Part shown: positions 34,724 through 45,667 of the stretch, in pieces
Position numbering within the stretch: the stretch's first letter is position 1
Layout of the letters: every line of letters starts with the position of its first letter
NCBI RefSeq assembly: GCF_014164585.1
Contig: NZ_JACJFM010000009.1
Location: 99,243 to 163,242 of the forward strand
Direction: 5' to 3'
DNA length: 64,000 nucleotides
Origin: Oceanospirillum sediminis
GTDB lineage: Bacteria; Pseudomonadota; Gammaproteobacteria; Pseudomonadales; Halomonadaceae
Program-made: the position numbers and the translations under genes
The notes under the pieces: model-generated
Told to the model about the DNA's origin: nothing
Database searches by the model: none
Seen by the model: only the letters and a program-made list of their open reading frames with translations

Positions 34724-37168
34724 CTAAACCAGCATACCTTGAGAATGTTTTTTGGCACGCTGCTTATGCATACTAATAATTTCGGCAACATCCAGAATCA
34801 GTGCAACACGGCCAGTACCAAGAATTGTCGCACCAGACACACCATCAACTTTTCTGTAATTGGCTTCCAGACTCTTAATTACGACCTGTGACTGACCAAC
34901 AAGATCATCCACAAATAAAGCAACCCTCTGACCATCTGACTCAAGAATCACCATAATACCCTGCTCAAAATCATCGAACTCGCCAGGCATATTCATCAGA
35001 TCCGATAAACGGATAATTGGCAGATATTCATCTCTTATAGCAATGACAGCACCTTCACCACTAACGGTTTTAATATCGGATAGCTCTGGCTGCATAGAAC
35101 CTATGATACTGGTCAAAGGCACAATATATATTTCATCCCCCAGGGCCACCTGCAACCCATCCAGAATAGCCAGGGTTAATGGCAACCTGATACTGATCCT
35201 TGTTCCTATGCCTTCCATTGATTCAATTTCTAAACGCCCGCCAAGGGATGTTATGTTTTTCTTAACAACATCCATGCCAACACCACGCCCGGAAACATCG
35301 GTCACTTCAGCCGCAGTAGAAAACCCTGGCGCAAAGATCAACTGCCAGACTTCACTGTCTGGTATGCTATCCGAAGTTACGATTCCTTTTTCAATCGCCT
35401 TGGACAGAATTCTCTCCCTGTTAAGACCGCCACCATCGTCCTGAACTTCAACAACAATATTCCCACCCTGATGAGATGCTCTTAATAAAATAGTACCTGT
35501 AACGTCTTTTCCAGCTGTGGCTCTCTTATCCGGAGACTCAATACCATGATCAAGACTATTTCTGATCAGGTGTGTCAGAGGATCTGTCAGTTTTTCAATC
35601 ATACTTCGATCAAGCTCTGTATTTTCACCAACCATTTCAAGCTTGACTTTTTTATTCAGTTTACCGGCAAGATCTCTGACAACCCGAGGGAAACGACTGA
35701 AAACCAGACTGATTGGCATCATGCGAATAGACATGACAGAATCCTGTAAATCTCTGGTATTACGCTCCAGCTGGGCCAGTCCATTAGCCATTTTCTCATG
35801 CAGTATCGGATCAACTTCTGAGGCCATCTGAGTCAGCATAGCCTGTGTAATCACTAATTCTCCGACTTGATTGATAAGCTGATCGACTTTTTCAACACTG
35901 ACACGGATTGAAGTTTCCTGAGGTTGTTTAGCCACTTTTTGCGCAGTATTTTTAGCAGCGCTCTGTTTGGCGGTAGAAGAGGTGGTTGTGGTAACCGGGG
36001 CTGTCACTTCAGCTCTTGCAGTACTTTTCGAAGTCGTTTTTTCAAAAGACTCACCGCCTGCCTGCTTTTCATCTACAGGCTCAAAGAAACCGTAACCATC
36101 AAATTCCTGGCCTGTATCTTCAGAGTTTTTTCCGGTAAGAGCTTTTCCAATGACATCATCATTATCTGAACCGCTGGTATCAGAGTTACTCTCTGCCAGC
36201 TGTTCAGTACTGTCAGATACCTCTATATCTTCAAAAAAGCCATAGCCGGGATCATCGCTTTCGTCTTTTTCTTCAGCACTTTCTTTACTATCAGGCGCTT
36301 CCGGTTCATCAAAAAAACCATAGCCGGGATCTTCTGCTTCTGAACTGATCTTATCCAGATCGTCAAAAAAGCCATAGCCGGGATCTTCTTCCTGATCATC
36401 AGTAGTTGTGGAAACATCTTCAAAGAAGCCAAAGGAGCCATCATCCGCATTAAGCTCTTCTTCGATAGAAATACCGTCCGGAGAAATAAGAAATTCCAGA
36501 AGCTCTTTGATATCACTTTTTGCTGAATCGGTATTCAGAGAGAAAAACCACTCCTCCCCTCCATTTTCAGGGGAATCGATGATATTCAGCTCTCCGAGTT
36601 CTTTTAAAGAATCAAAGAGCATCTCCGTATCGTCATCGGTAACGGGAAAGTGGATAAGGTAAGATCGAATAATATCTGTCTGACTACTTTCAGCAGGAAC
36701 CCCGACAGATTCCTGATCGACAGTGGCCCTGTCTGAAATATCAGATGCAGGTTCTGACGGAACAACCGTTTCTCCTTTAGCCTTTGCCAACTGAACATTC
36801 AATTCCGCAATGACAGCTTTTGATGGCTCCAGATCGGGTTCAAGTCCTTCCTGATGGGCTTCAAGTAATCCTTTCAGGACGTCACCGGCCTGAAGAGTGA
36901 CATCAACCATTTCATCCGTCAGTTCTGCTTCCCCCTTACGAACCAGATCCAGTAACGTTTCCAGTTCGTGGGTTACATCTGTCATGTCATGGAAGCCAAA
37001 TGTTCCACTATTTCCTTTAATCGAATGAGCAGCACGAAATACGGCGTTCAGATCATCCATATCAGGAGATTGAACATCCATGTTAAGCATCAGGCTTTCC
37101 ATAGTGGCCAGATGCTCGGCACTCTCTTCAAAGAAAAGCTGGTTAAACTGGCTTAAATCAAATGACAT
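34724..37168 (-). CDS. cheA: Chemotaxis histidine kinase CheA with GYGFF-repeat linker
   Basis: The 814-residue kinase starts with a P1 Hpt domain at 1-105, with phosphorylated His48 in [16 protein letters not shown]2-like domain lies at 163-235. The linker at 240-420 is acidic and carries five copies of a (D)PGYGFFxx motif, at about 245, 262, 280, 306 and 357. P3 starts near 422 ([18 protein letters not shown]). P4 has [12 protein letters not shown] and DDGGGLN. The P5 CheW-like domain ends at 800. The repeated aromatic motif in the linker is odd and may be a docking site. It is coupled to cheW. Confidence 0.92.
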   Translation of the reverse strand: MSFDLSQFNQLFFEESAEHLATMESLMLNMDVQSPDMDDLNAVFRAAHSIKGNSGTFGFHDMTDVTHELETLLDLVRKGEAELTDEMVDVTLQAGDVLKGLLEAHQEGLEPDLEPSKAVIAELNVQLAKAKGETVVPSEPASDISDRATVDQESVGVPAESSQTDIIRSYLIHFPVTDDDTEMLFDSLKELGELNIIDSPENGGEEWFFSLNTDSAKSDIKELLEFLISPDGISIEEELNADDGSFGFFEDVSTTTDDQEEDPGYGFFDDLDKISSEAEDPGYGFFDEPEAPDSKESAEEKDESDDPGYGFFEDIEVSDSTEQLAESNSDTSGSDNDDVIGKALTGKNSEDTGQEFDGYGFFEPVDEKQAGGESFEKTTSKSTARAEVTAPVTTTTSSTAKQSAAKNTAQKVAKQPQETSIRVSVEKVDQLINQVGELVITQAMLTQMASEVDPILHEKMANGLAQLERNTRDLQDSVMSIRMMPISLVFSRFPRVVRDLAGKLNKKVKLEMVGENTELDRSMIEKLTDPLTHLIRNSLDHGIESPDKRATAGKDVTGTILLRASHQGGNIVVEVQDDGGGLNRERILSKAIEKGIVTSDSIPDSEVWQLIFAPGFSTAAEVTDVSGRGVGMDVVKKNITSLGGRLEIESMEGIGTRISIRLPLTLAILDGLQVALGDEIYIVPLTSIIGSMQPELSDIKTVSGEGAVIAIRDEYLPIIRLSDLMNMPGEFDDFEQGIMVILESDGQRVALFVDDLVGQSQVVIKSLEANYRKVDGVSGATILGTGRVALILDVAEIISMHKQRAKKHSQGMLV

Positions 37169-37201
37169 GGCAAACCATCCATATAGCAGTTTTCAGAGAG
37201 A

Positions 37202-37567
37202 CTAGCCGACTACTTTTTTCACAACTTCCAGCAGTTTGGAAGGATCAAAAGGTTTAACCAGCCACCCGGTAGCTTTAGCAGCTCTGCCTTTAGACTTCAT
37301 GTCATCACTGGATTCAGTGGTCAGCATCAGAATGGGGGTACTTCGATACTGTGGCAGAGCCCTTAAAGAACGAATGAGCGTCAGGCCATCCATCTTAGGC
37401 ATATTCTGATCTGTCAGAACCAGGTCGAACTGAGCTGATTTAGCCTTATTCAAACCATCCTGACCGTCAACAGCTTCAACCACCTCATATCCGGCACCCT
37501 TCAGAGTAAATGCCACCATCTGACGAATGGAAGCAGCATCGTCTACCGTCAGAATTTTTTTGGCCAT
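37202..37567 (-). CDS. cheY: Chemotaxis response regulator CheY
   Basis: The 121-residue single receiver domain has acidic pocket VDDA, acceptor Asp in LVLTDQNMPKMDG, Thr in MLTTESS and Lys in WLVKPFDPSK. Phosphorylated by CheA, it would act on the flagellar switch or another target. The start at 37567 has a perfect GGAGG five bases upstream and gives the canonical N-terminus MAKKILTVDD. Confidence 0.92.
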   Translation of the reverse strand: MAKKILTVDDAASIRQMVAFTLKGAGYEVVEAVDGQDGLNKAKSAQFDLVLTDQNMPKMDGLTLIRSLRALPQYRSTPILMLTTESSDDMKSKGRAAKATGWLVKPFDPSKLLEVVKKVVG

Positions 37568-37604
37568 AAGATCCTCCAAACAGATCAATCACAATTAAGT
37601 TTTC

Positions 37605-38819
37605 TTAAAATAGTTCAATGTCACCAGACCCCATATCCTCATGGGCAACCGGTGAGTGTTTCATATTGTCAATTTTTTCTTGAGTATCTTTAAGGCGCTG
37701 ACGGATATGATTCGTAATATCATGCGGTGTATCACCACCATCATTTCTCGTCATATGCCCGAGTTCTTCCATCAGATCATGAATCATATCTAATCGGGTC
37801 TTTGTGTGATCCAATAACTGAGATGTCATATCCTGGAATTGCAAGCCTGTCGTCGCCTGGCTAATATGCTCATCCACTTCATTGGCCAGCACACTCTGGC
37901 TGCTTAATGCCATTGCTGATTCATGGTTAATTTCTTCAAGACGTGACATTACCGTTTCGATTCGTTTTTTCGAATCACTGGCAAATCCCATATCAACTGA
38001 TGATATTTTCTGAATAGATGTATCAGCGTTATTAAAAGAAGCATGTAAATCAGACATCAAAGAGCGAATCTGATCGCTGAAATGTGTCGTTTTCTGGGAC
38101 AGGGACCGAACTTCATCAGCCACAACGGCAAAGCCTCTTCCTGCCTCCCCGGCTCTGGCGGCTTCAATCGCAGCATTAAGAGCAAGCAGGTTTGTCTGAT
38201 CTGCGATATCATCAATCTCATCCAGCAGTTTGACAATACCACCTATCTTCCCTGCCATTTCATCCATAATATCCACAAGCCCCATGGCAAATTTACTGGC
38301 TTGTACAGCATTATCCATAAAAATCTCAAATGTTTCTGTCGTATCCCGGATAAAGTCAGAGAAAATAGAATCGACACTTTCACCACCAGCCAGCTGAGAC
38401 GTTATTCGGTTTGTCATCTCTTGTTGCTGTCGGGTTTTGTCATGAACCTCAGTAAAATTGACGATCAACTGACCAATAGCTTCATCAAGCAGCTTTTTCA
38501 CCTGATGTATTTCTTCTCTGGATTCGCGGAATTCATTAGCCAGACTCACAGAGAATTCATTAAAGGTATCGGCGGTTTCTTTGGCCATATCCTTCCCGGA
38601 TTGCAGCTCTTCATCCGCACCAGTCACATGGCTGTCATATGATTTAATGGTAATAAACTGGGCCAGAAGGAATGACAGAAGAGAAAGAAAGAAAATGGCG
38701 TCAGTGTTTACACCCGTTGCCCCTAAACCAAACCAGGCTACAACTGAAACCACTAACCCAATCAGAACAGACACGAAATAGGATCTATTATCCCCCTGAA
38801 CCTGCTGCGCTTGACTCAT
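37605..38819 (-). CDS. Membrane-anchored MCP-signal protein, first gene of the che operon
   Basis: The protein has about 404 residues. Two membrane segments at 16-55 are joined by a short loop, so no periplasmic sensor exists. A long coiled-coil and MCP signalling region follow ([36 protein letters not shown]). The tail (MGSGDIELF) lacks a WxxF tether. With cheY and cheA next in line it probably helps set kinase activity or localise the array. AGGAG lies six bases before the ATG at 38819. Confidence 0.85.
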   Translation of the reverse strand: MSQAQQVQGDNRSYFVSVLIGLVVSVVAWFGLGATGVNTDAIFFLSLLSFLLAQFITIKSYDSHVTGADEELQSGKDMAKETADTFNEFSVSLANEFRESREEIHQVKKLLDEAIGQLIVNFTEVHDKTRQQQEMTNRITSQLAGGESVDSIFSDFIRDTTETFEIFMDNAVQASKFAMGLVDIMDEMAGKIGGIVKLLDEIDDIADQTNLLALNAAIEAARAGEAGRGFAVVADEVRSLSQKTTHFSDQIRSLMSDLHASFNNADTSIQKISSVDMGFASDSKKRIETVMSRLEEINHESAMALSSQSVLANEVDEHISQATTGLQFQDMTSQLLDHTKTRLDMIHDLMEELGHMTRNDGGDTPHDITNHIRQRLKDTQEKIDNMKHSPVAHEDMGSGDIELF

Positions 38820-39010
38820 CAAAAACTCCTGTATCCGTCCAGCTACTGACAAGGCAGAAACATAGTCGGCGTATTATTATCAACACCTGTATATATTTAA
38901 AATAAATATACCTAATCGAATCTGAAAAGTCATTTTATCCATTGAAAGCACAGGATTTTTTTCCAGATTAATACAAGGATATACCGCTTTTCCTGCATAG
39001 CAAAGACTGA

Positions 39011-42000
39011 TTAAACATTTTGTATAAAACCGGTAGCATCAACAGCAGATAGGGGCTTACTATAAAGCCACCCCTGTTGCATCTGAACGCCTTGCTTATT
39101 CAGATAATCAGCCTGCTCTGAAGTCTCAACACCTTCCGCAATCACATCAAGAGACATGCTATCTGCAATAGAAATAATAGCGTCTACCAGTACATGGTCA
39201 CCACTTTCTTTATCCAGATCACCAACAAATGTCTTGTCAATTTTAATAATACTTAGCGGCAACTGTTTAAGATAACTAAGCGATGAATACCCTGTACCAA
39301 AATCATCTATTGCAATTCTGAAGCCATAATCACGCAACGCTTCAAGCTTCTGAACGGCCTCACCTGCCGGATCAAGAAACAGAGACTCTGTCACCTCCAG
39401 CGTCACACGCTCCGCTGATACATTATATTTCTCCAGAATACGGGCAAAACACTCTGTATGGCGCTCATCTGTCGAGATTTGCCGGGAAGAGAGATTAATT
39501 GCCATAGATAAACCGGGCTTATCATCACTCCAGATTGATAACTGCCTGACTGCCTCTTCAAATACCCACAACCCAAGCGGCAAAATTTGTCCGCTCTCTT
39601 CTGCCAGCGGAATAAACTTATCCGGTGGCAGGAAGCCTTTATCCGGATGAATCCATCGGATAAGAGCTTCCAGCTTCACAACCTGCTGCTCACTATCGAC
39701 TATAGGCTGATAAAATAGCGAGAATTCCTTTCTTTCAATTGCCCGACGCATATCCTGCTGTAACAGCTGTTTTTCCAGCACTGCTGCCTGCATTTCTGAA
39801 GTAAAATACCGGAAAGTCTGCCGCCCGGCAGACTTAGCGGCATACATTGCCTGATCGGCATTCTGCAGGATCGCTTTAATATCAGCCCCGTCATCAGGAA
39901 AAACAGTAATACCGATACTGGCCGATATATTAGCCTTATTATCCCCTAGCTGATATTCCAGAGATAAACACTCAATCACTTTTTCCGCAATCCGATTCAC
40001 ATCATCCAGTAATTCAAAGTCCGGTAGCATGATCGTGAATTCATCCCCTCCCAGCCGGGCTACCGTATCAGATTCCCGAACGAGACCAGACAACCGTGAT
40101 GCCACCTCTTTCAGAAGATCATCTCCCGCTTCATGCCCAAGAGTATCATTAACCTCTTTGAACCGGTCCAGATCAATAAACATCAAAGCCCCTTTGCCAC
40201 CATGACGTCCAACATTAGCGATTGCCTGCTCCAGTCGATCATGAAACAGAACCCGATTCGGAATACCTGTCAACGCGTCAAAGTTTGCCTGATATCGAAT
40301 CAGCTCTTCTTTTTGTTTTCTGTCAGTAATATCGGTGAAAACAGCAACATAATTCTCAACAGCCCCCTCTTCATTTCTGAGAGCCGTAATTGAGAGCCAT
40401 TCAGCATACAATTCACCACCTTTTCTGCGATTCCAGACCTCGCCCTTCCAGCGACCGTAATGATGAAGCGAAGCCCACATATCTGAATAGAAGCTTTTAT
40501 CCTGCTTACCAGAGCTAAGTACACCGGGATTTTTACCCAGCACTTCTTCAAGTGAATAACCGGTAATCTGGCTGAAGGCATCATTTACGGAGACAATCCG
40601 GTTACTGCTATCAGTAATGACAATAGCTTCTGCCGTATTTTCATAAACCGAGGCTGCCAGTTTGAGACGCTGATTACTCAGATGGGAATCCGTGATATCT
40701 TCAGCAATACCACCGATATTACGCAATCGCCCTTTAGCATCAAACGTGGCAAAACTGATACTCCGCACCCAGTGCAACTCACCGTCCGGCCTTATAATCC
40801 GGTACTCAATAATCTCAGCTTTTCCTGATGCCTTTCGAAACACATCCCATACACGCTCCTTGTCCTCCGGGTGAATACAATCAAAAAAACCTGTTCTGCC
40901 AGATATCACATCCTGAACAGAACAACCGGTAATTTTTTCAAACCCTTTACTGAGAAAATCGATTGTTTTCCATTCGGTATCGGCCAGCCAGAAAGCCCCT
41001 GGCGCATTCTCTGCAAATAAACGGAATCGTTCCTCACTATCCTCAAGTGCTGACTGAGCTTTCAGCATATTCGAAATATCCACCAGGTCGGCAACAAAAC
41101 AGTTTTCACCTTCATAAACAATACCTTGCCCACCAAGAAGGAAAGAGACCTGCGAACGATCATCGACACGGATCAATGTCAGGTTGACTCCGGATACACC
41201 TTGCCCATTATTGATCGGCTCAAGCAGTTCATCGAAATCCTGAGGGTTACGGCAGAGCTCCCTCAAGGAACACCCATTTAACGCTTCTGGTGTAATTCCC
41301 AGCAGTCGCTGGCAGGAAGGATTACTAAAACGGACAACGCCATCCGAACAGCGGACAATCATAATCAGGCTTTGCGCAGCATCCGTCACAGCCCTTAACT
41401 GCGACTCGCGCTGTTTCAACTTTCTTTCAATGCGCTTACCTGAAGTAACATCCTGAAAAGTACCAAAAACCCTTAAAGGCTTTTTAGTACTATTCAGCTC
41501 AACAACGCCTTCACTATGGATCCAGCGTAACTCACCATCAGCCCTTACAATACGAAAATCAATCTGATAACGCCCTCCATCTTTCATAGCTTGCTGCGAT
41601 GCCAGCTGAACCATGGCAATATCATCTTTGTGAACAAAAGACAGGTAACCTTTTTCGAGTAGCTCAGTTGACTCTGAATCCAGACCAAACAAGCGATAGG
41701 CTTCCTCTGACCAGAACGTCTCATCTGAAGATATATGCCATGACCAGTTACCCATTCGACCCACTTTTTGTGCCTGATCCAGCATCAGCTGCTGTTTCTC
41801 AATCAGGTTAAGCGACCTTAACTCTCTGATTCTCAACCATTGAATAGCAGCAATCACCAGCAACAGAAAAACAGTGACAATATAGATCCACTCTCTGTTT
41901 TCTAAGGGGGACTCAAAACGATCATAAGGTACAGCCCCAATTTGCCACTTCGCTCCAGGCAAATTCAGCTCATGACTGACATACTCTCCCTGAAACAGAT

Positions 42001-42661
42001 CTGGCTGACCAAAGAAAACACTTCCGGGGGAATAATCATCCATCTTTCGGATCGCTACAACGTACTCATCCATCAGAGAGGTCAGACCTACACTTCTGTA
42101 CAAACGGTTTAAACGGATAGGAAAAGACAGCAGTTGTCGAACATGGCCATCATCAGGATCAAATACCGGCATTCGTACCAGAAAAGCCTGCCCGCCCTGG
42201 AATAACTCTACCGGCCCTCCAAAACGAACAAGACCTGTTCTCATTGCCTCTTTTGCCGATACAGCCTGTTCAGGGTGGTTTAATAGATTAGCCCCGAGTG
42301 CAGCCTGATTTTCTGATTCGGGGAATACCCGTATAACATTATAAGACTGATCAATCAGACCAATATTATTAATAAGGGGGTTATTACTCAGGAACAGACT
42401 GGCAACACTTTCAAACTCTTCGTCAGGCAAATGTTCATTGATCGACAGATAAGCAGAAAGCCCTCTGACACCAATGACATTAGAGTGGATAACACTTTCG
42501 ATTCTTGCAGAGACTTCCGACAGCCTGGACTGTATTTCAAATGCCTTTTTCTGATTTTGCTGATGAGTAAGTTCAGATTCCAGAACAACAGCAGCGATGA
42601 TCACACCTATCATTGCAAGAGCCATTATCAGCCAGTTCAGAATAAAAGCTCTACTATTCAC
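39011..42661 (-). CDS. CHASE-PAS(4)-GGDEF-EAL c-di-GMP enzyme
   Basis: The 1216-residue membrane protein has TM segments near 8-28 and 257-277, enclosing a CHASE sensor (GVRGLSAYLSIN; EAMRTGLVRFGGPVELFQGG). Four PAS units run from about 290 to 775. The cyclase domain is intact (ARLGGDEFTIML) with an RxxD I-site (RESD) before it. The phosphodiesterase domain shows LEALIRWIHPDKG and DDFGTGYSSLSYLKQLP. Both activities are possible; which dominates cannot be read from sequence. It is divergent from the CpxRA-like operon across 200 bases that contain a CpxR-box-like repeat. Confidence 0.9.
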   Translation of the reverse strand: MNSRAFILNWLIMALAMIGVIIAAVVLESELTHQQNQKKAFEIQSRLSEVSARIESVIHSNVIGVRGLSAYLSINEHLPDEEFESVASLFLSNNPLINNIGLIDQSYNVIRVFPESENQAALGANLLNHPEQAVSAKEAMRTGLVRFGGPVELFQGGQAFLVRMPVFDPDDGHVRQLLSFPIRLNRLYRSVGLTSLMDEYVVAIRKMDDYSPGSVFFGQPDLFQGEYVSHELNLPGAKWQIGAVPYDRFESPLENREWIYIVTVFLLLVIAAIQWLRIRELRSLNLIEKQQLMLDQAQKVGRMGNWSWHISSDETFWSEEAYRLFGLDSESTELLEKGYLSFVHKDDIAMVQLASQQAMKDGGRYQIDFRIVRADGELRWIHSEGVVELNSTKKPLRVFGTFQDVTSGKRIERKLKQRESQLRAVTDAAQSLIMIVRCSDGVVRFSNPSCQRLLGITPEALNGCSLRELCRNPQDFDELLEPINNGQGVSGVNLTLIRVDDRSQVSFLLGGQGIVYEGENCFVADLVDISNMLKAQSALEDSEERFRLFAENAPGAFWLADTEWKTIDFLSKGFEKITGCSVQDVISGRTGFFDCIHPEDKERVWDVFRKASGKAEIIEYRIIRPDGELHWVRSISFATFDAKGRLRNIGGIAEDITDSHLSNQRLKLAASVYENTAEAIVITDSSNRIVSVNDAFSQITGYSLEEVLGKNPGVLSSGKQDKSFYSDMWASLHHYGRWKGEVWNRRKGGELYAEWLSITALRNEEGAVENYVAVFTDITDRKQKEELIRYQANFDALTGIPNRVLFHDRLEQAIANVGRHGGKGALMFIDLDRFKEVNDTLGHEAGDDLLKEVASRLSGLVRESDTVARLGGDEFTIMLPDFELLDDVNRIAEKVIECLSLEYQLGDNKANISASIGITVFPDDGADIKAILQNADQAMYAAKSAGRQTFRYFTSEMQAAVLEKQLLQQDMRRAIERKEFSLFYQPIVDSEQQVVKLEALIRWIHPDKGFLPPDKFIPLAEESGQILPLGLWVFEEAVRQLSIWSDDKPGLSMAINLSSRQISTDERHTECFARILEKYNVSAERVTLEVTESLFLDPAGEAVQKLEALRDYGFRIAIDDFGTGYSSLSYLKQLPLSIIKIDKTFVGDLDKESGDHVLVDAIISIADSMSLDVIAEGVETSEQADYLNKQGVQMQQGWLYSKPLSAVDATGFIQNV

Positions 42662-42777
42662 CTCAAACCCTTTTTTTATGCAATCAACAAAATTTCAAAA
42701 AAACTTTTAACAACAATACTTTAAAGTGATGCTAAAAAAGTTACACCCTGAATACAATCAATAAAAAACACCAGGAT

Positions 42778-42793
42778 GTAAAAATATTGTAAA
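42778..42793 (+). promoter_or_regulatory. CpxR-box-like repeat GTAAA-N6-GTAAA
   Basis: The direct repeat GTAAA-AATATT-GTAAA lies about 70 bases upstream of the cpxR-like start. The E. coli consensus has a five-base spacer, and variants occur. It may mediate autoregulation and could also affect the divergent c-di-GMP gene. Confidence 0.45.
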
Positions 42794-42863
42794 TTCTCCC
42801 GTCAAAGCGTAATTCAAACCCTTTTTGACGCTAAAATAGCTTCAGAAGAAAAGAGAAGTGATT

Positions 42864-43571
42864 ATGAACCGTATTTTAATAGTAGATGATGATGTCGCCT
42901 TGTGTGATCTGCTGAGTCAGTATCTGCAACTTGATCAGTTCCAGGTCAGTTGCCTGCATAAAGGTAACGAAGTGGTGCCTGAACTGGCTTCCGGTATGAC
43001 ACCCGACGTTATTGTTCTGGATATTATGCTGCCCGGCTGCAGCGGTCTGGACGTCCTGAAACAGATCAGAGAGTCCAGCCAGATTCCGGTTCTGATGCTC
43101 ACAGCGAGAGGAGAAGATACAGACAGAATTATTGGTCTTGAGCTGGGTGCTGATGATTATCTGCCAAAACCCTGCAATCCCAGAGAACTGTCTGCCCGAC
43201 TAAAAGCTATTCTCAGGCGTGTGGCTCCTCAACCAGCCTCTATTCAGAATACAACGCTCAAATTACCGACAGATAAGGGAGAGTTTGTCTTTGACTCCCA
43301 GGCCAGACGAGTACTTGCCGATACTCAGGAGATTCATCTGACAGCGACAGAATTTGATCTGTTTGAAGCTCTGATAAAACAGCCCGATACCACTCTGAGC
43401 AAACAACAGCTCTCGCAGGATATTCTGGGCAAACCCCTGACCAGTTACGATCGTAGCCTTGATATGCACATCAGCAATCTCAGAAAAAAAATTCCAGCCT
43501 GTATTGCCAGAACGATTGAAACAGTCAGAGGTGTTGGTTACAGATATAACCCGGCAGAAACACTTTCATGA
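42864..43571 (+). CDS. cpxR: CpxR-like envelope-stress response regulator
   Basis: The 235-residue OmpR-family regulator has an N-terminus MNRILIVDDDVALCDLLSQY. The acceptor Asp is in VIVLDIMLPGCSG. GLELGADDYLPKPCNPREL follows, very close to CpxR. The winged helix has the CpxR-like stretch LDMHISNLRKKIP. The stop overlaps the kinase start by four bases. A GTG six bases upstream could also start the gene. No CpxP homologue is adjacent. Confidence 0.83.
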   Translation: MNRILIVDDDVALCDLLSQYLQLDQFQVSCLHKGNEVVPELASGMTPDVIVLDIMLPGCSGLDVLKQIRESSQIPVLMLTARGEDTDRIIGLELGADDYLPKPCNPRELSARLKAILRRVAPQPASIQNTTLKLPTDKGEFVFDSQARRVLADTQEIHLTATEFDLFEALIKQPDTTLSKQQLSQDILGKPLTSYDRSLDMHISNLRKKIPACIARTIETVRGVGYRYNPAETLS

Positions 43572-44905
43572 TACTGCTATTCATTCGCATATTCCTTATC
43601 TGCCTATCAGCATTACTGGTTACCAGTGCTCTGACAGCATACTGGAGAGATAAAACCGACGAAAAAATGCTGAATGAAGATATTATTTCAGATTACCAGC
43701 AGCAGATAGAAAGCGTATATAAAGAACAGGGACTTCGTGGACTCAGGCACTGGGTAAGGCAGAATAATCACAGAGCGCCTTATATTCTGCTGGTTGACTC
43801 ACACTCACCTTTAGCCATCATGGGTTTTAAACCTCGTTGGGAACCCAGAGATCGTATTAACACCTGGCTTGATCGACACTGGAATAAAGAAAAAAAGCTG
43901 GATCTGACGATCCCGGAGGCTGGCAATACATCATTCTGGCTGATGATTAAACCAGAAAGGGACATGCCACCACCGCCCCCCAGACCGTTATGGCCTATCC
44001 TGCTGGCAATTATTACGATCAGCCTGTTTGTAGCTTTCTTTGTAACCCGCCCGATAAAAAGGCTGAGCAAAGATATCAGAAGCTGGCATGACAATCGTTT
44101 TCACGGCAGTATAGATACCCGAATAGCACGCCGCAAAGACTCCCTGGGAGACCTGGGTAAAGAGCTGAACGCTCTCAGCGCCAATGTCCATACTCTGCTT
44201 GAACAACAAAAACAACTGCTCAGAGATGTATCCCATGAACTCAGATCCCCTATGGCCAGAATCCGGGTTGCTTCTGAACTGCTTAAACACCCTGAGAGCA
44301 AAAACCAGGATCAGCTGATTATCAGAATTGATGATGAAATTGAAACACTGGATCAACTGGTAGAGGAGTTATTAACTCTGCAACGCTGGCAGAGCCCTGG
44401 ACAAGATATTCAGGCAGAATCTTTCGACCTGCATCAACTATGCACTGAAATCAAACACAGGCTACAGATAGAAGCGGATCAGAAGCATGTTCAGATACGA
44501 CTGAACGCGGATAAACCGGTGATGAACTTCTCCGGTATTGAAAAGCCACTGAAGCGCGCCCTGGAGAATATATTACGCAATGGAATTCGCTTCTCTCCTG
44601 AGGCAGGTGAGATAAAGCTACAAATAAAACAATCCCAGGATCGCTCCATACAGCTGACTATTGAAGATCAGGGGCCCGGAGTAGAAGAAGAGCAGCTGGA
44701 ACAGTTATTTGATCCTTTCTTCCGGGCAGATAACGCCCGGACGCCAGGGGGTAAAAGTATCGGCGTCGGCCTGACAATTGCTCGGGAAGGCGTTCGCCTG
44801 AACAATGGAGATATCAGTGCCAGTAATAAATACGACACGGAGGGTAACCGCCAGGGCCTTGTAATCCATATCAATATCAAGGAAGCACCTCCTGCAAGCC
44901 GGTAG
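43568..44905 (+). CDS. cpxA: CpxA-like sensor histidine kinase
   Basis: The 445-residue kinase has TM segments near 5-20 and 142-160, with a periplasmic loop between them that ends in a proline run (PPPPPRPLWP). HAMP, then H-box RDVSHELRSPMARIRVASEL, then N box ENILRNGIRF, G1 EDQGPGVEE and G2 GVGLTIAREG. This matches CpxA in motif wording. It is coupled to cpxR and converges on a DUF2161 gene 12 bases away. Confidence 0.83.
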   Translation: MILLFIRIFLICLSALLVTSALTAYWRDKTDEKMLNEDIISDYQQQIESVYKEQGLRGLRHWVRQNNHRAPYILLVDSHSPLAIMGFKPRWEPRDRINTWLDRHWNKEKKLDLTIPEAGNTSFWLMIKPERDMPPPPPRPLWPILLAIITISLFVAFFVTRPIKRLSKDIRSWHDNRFHGSIDTRIARRKDSLGDLGKELNALSANVHTLLEQQKQLLRDVSHELRSPMARIRVASELLKHPESKNQDQLIIRIDDEIETLDQLVEELLTLQRWQSPGQDIQAESFDLHQLCTEIKHRLQIEADQKHVQIRLNADKPVMNFSGIEKPLKRALENILRNGIRFSPEAGEIKLQIKQSQDRSIQLTIEDQGPGVEEEQLEQLFDPFFRADNARTPGGKSIGVGLTIAREGVRLNNGDISASNKYDTEGNRQGLVIHINIKEAPPASR

Positions 44906-44917
44906 TTTGCAAGATAG

Positions 44918-45610
44918 TTATCCCACTCGACTTTTCCACTCAGGCAACTCTCTTTCACCCCGAGGGGATAAACAGTAGATCCCTCTGGCTTCGCCTCGTT
45001 CAAACCAGCCATACACATTGCGATAAAGAATATCCCGGGTTTTCGGGTTATTCAGTGAATAAGCAATATCGGACGCTTTGGCCGGACCATACACAGTAAG
45101 ATAATCTGCGATAGCCAGTGCCTGCTGGCGATAGGCTGTTATCCGCCCTTTCCGGGGATCAGCCCCACCCTGATCAGGATCACCGACCCGTTTTTCAAAC
45201 TCTCCTAATAAGCGTTGCTGCCTGCAACGGGACTCACGGGGCTGATATGCCCCTGGATCAAGTAATACATCAACCGCTGAAGCCTCAGTCACCTCCGAAG
45301 CTCCTGCCTCGGTATCCACGGTTATCAGGCCGAGCCCCAGCATCCGAAAAAGCTTCAGCACACGTTTACGCTGCTGTCGAAGTAAGCGATTACTTGAAGG
45401 AACAGCAACATAGACGGTTGACGATAAAGCAAGACGATCTACCGCCTGTAATACCAGATTCAGATTCAGCGCCAGCTTCAGTTCAACAATGACTGGCAGT
45501 TCATCCCTCCTGATAGCCACGACATCACAATGCTGAACTTCTCCTTTTACATCGTACCCCTGCGACTGAAGATAGCGTTTAACAGGAAGATAGAGATCTG
45601 TTTCTTTCAT
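44918..45610 (-). CDS. DUF2161 / PD-(D/E)XK-like protein
   Basis: The protein has about 230 residues. The N-terminal half has a nuclease-like core: KETDLYLPVKRYLQSQGYDV, CDVVAIRRDELPVIVELKLA, LQAVDRL. The D-x(n)-E-x-K arrangement is that of PD-(D/E)XK enzymes. The C-terminal half has a winged-helix-like segment (GPAKASDIAYSL, RNVYGWFERGEARGIYCLSP). The function is not established; a role on DNA is possible. GGA seven bases before the ATG at 45610 decides the start over a TTG 33 bases upstream. Confidence 0.75.
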   Translation of the reverse strand: MKETDLYLPVKRYLQSQGYDVKGEVQHCDVVAIRRDELPVIVELKLALNLNLVLQAVDRLALSSTVYVAVPSSNRLLRQQRKRVLKLFRMLGLGLITVDTEAGASEVTEASAVDVLLDPGAYQPRESRCRQQRLLGEFEKRVGDPDQGGADPRKGRITAYRQQALAIADYLTVYGPAKASDIAYSLNNPKTRDILYRNVYGWFERGEARGIYCLSPRGERELPEWKSRVG

Positions 45611-45629
45611 TCTTTGATCCAGCAACTTA

Positions 45630-45660
45630 ACCAAAGGGCTCAATCTGCTTAGCCCTTGGT
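45630..45660. terminator. Hairpin after the fdsR stop
   Basis: ACCAAAGGGCT and AGCCCTTGGT pair with one bulge. ATTTTTATC follows on the plus strand. On the minus strand, where the flanking genes run, there is no clear T tract. It may still separate fdsR from the DUF2161 gene. Confidence 0.4.
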
Positions 45661-45667
45661 ATTTTTA

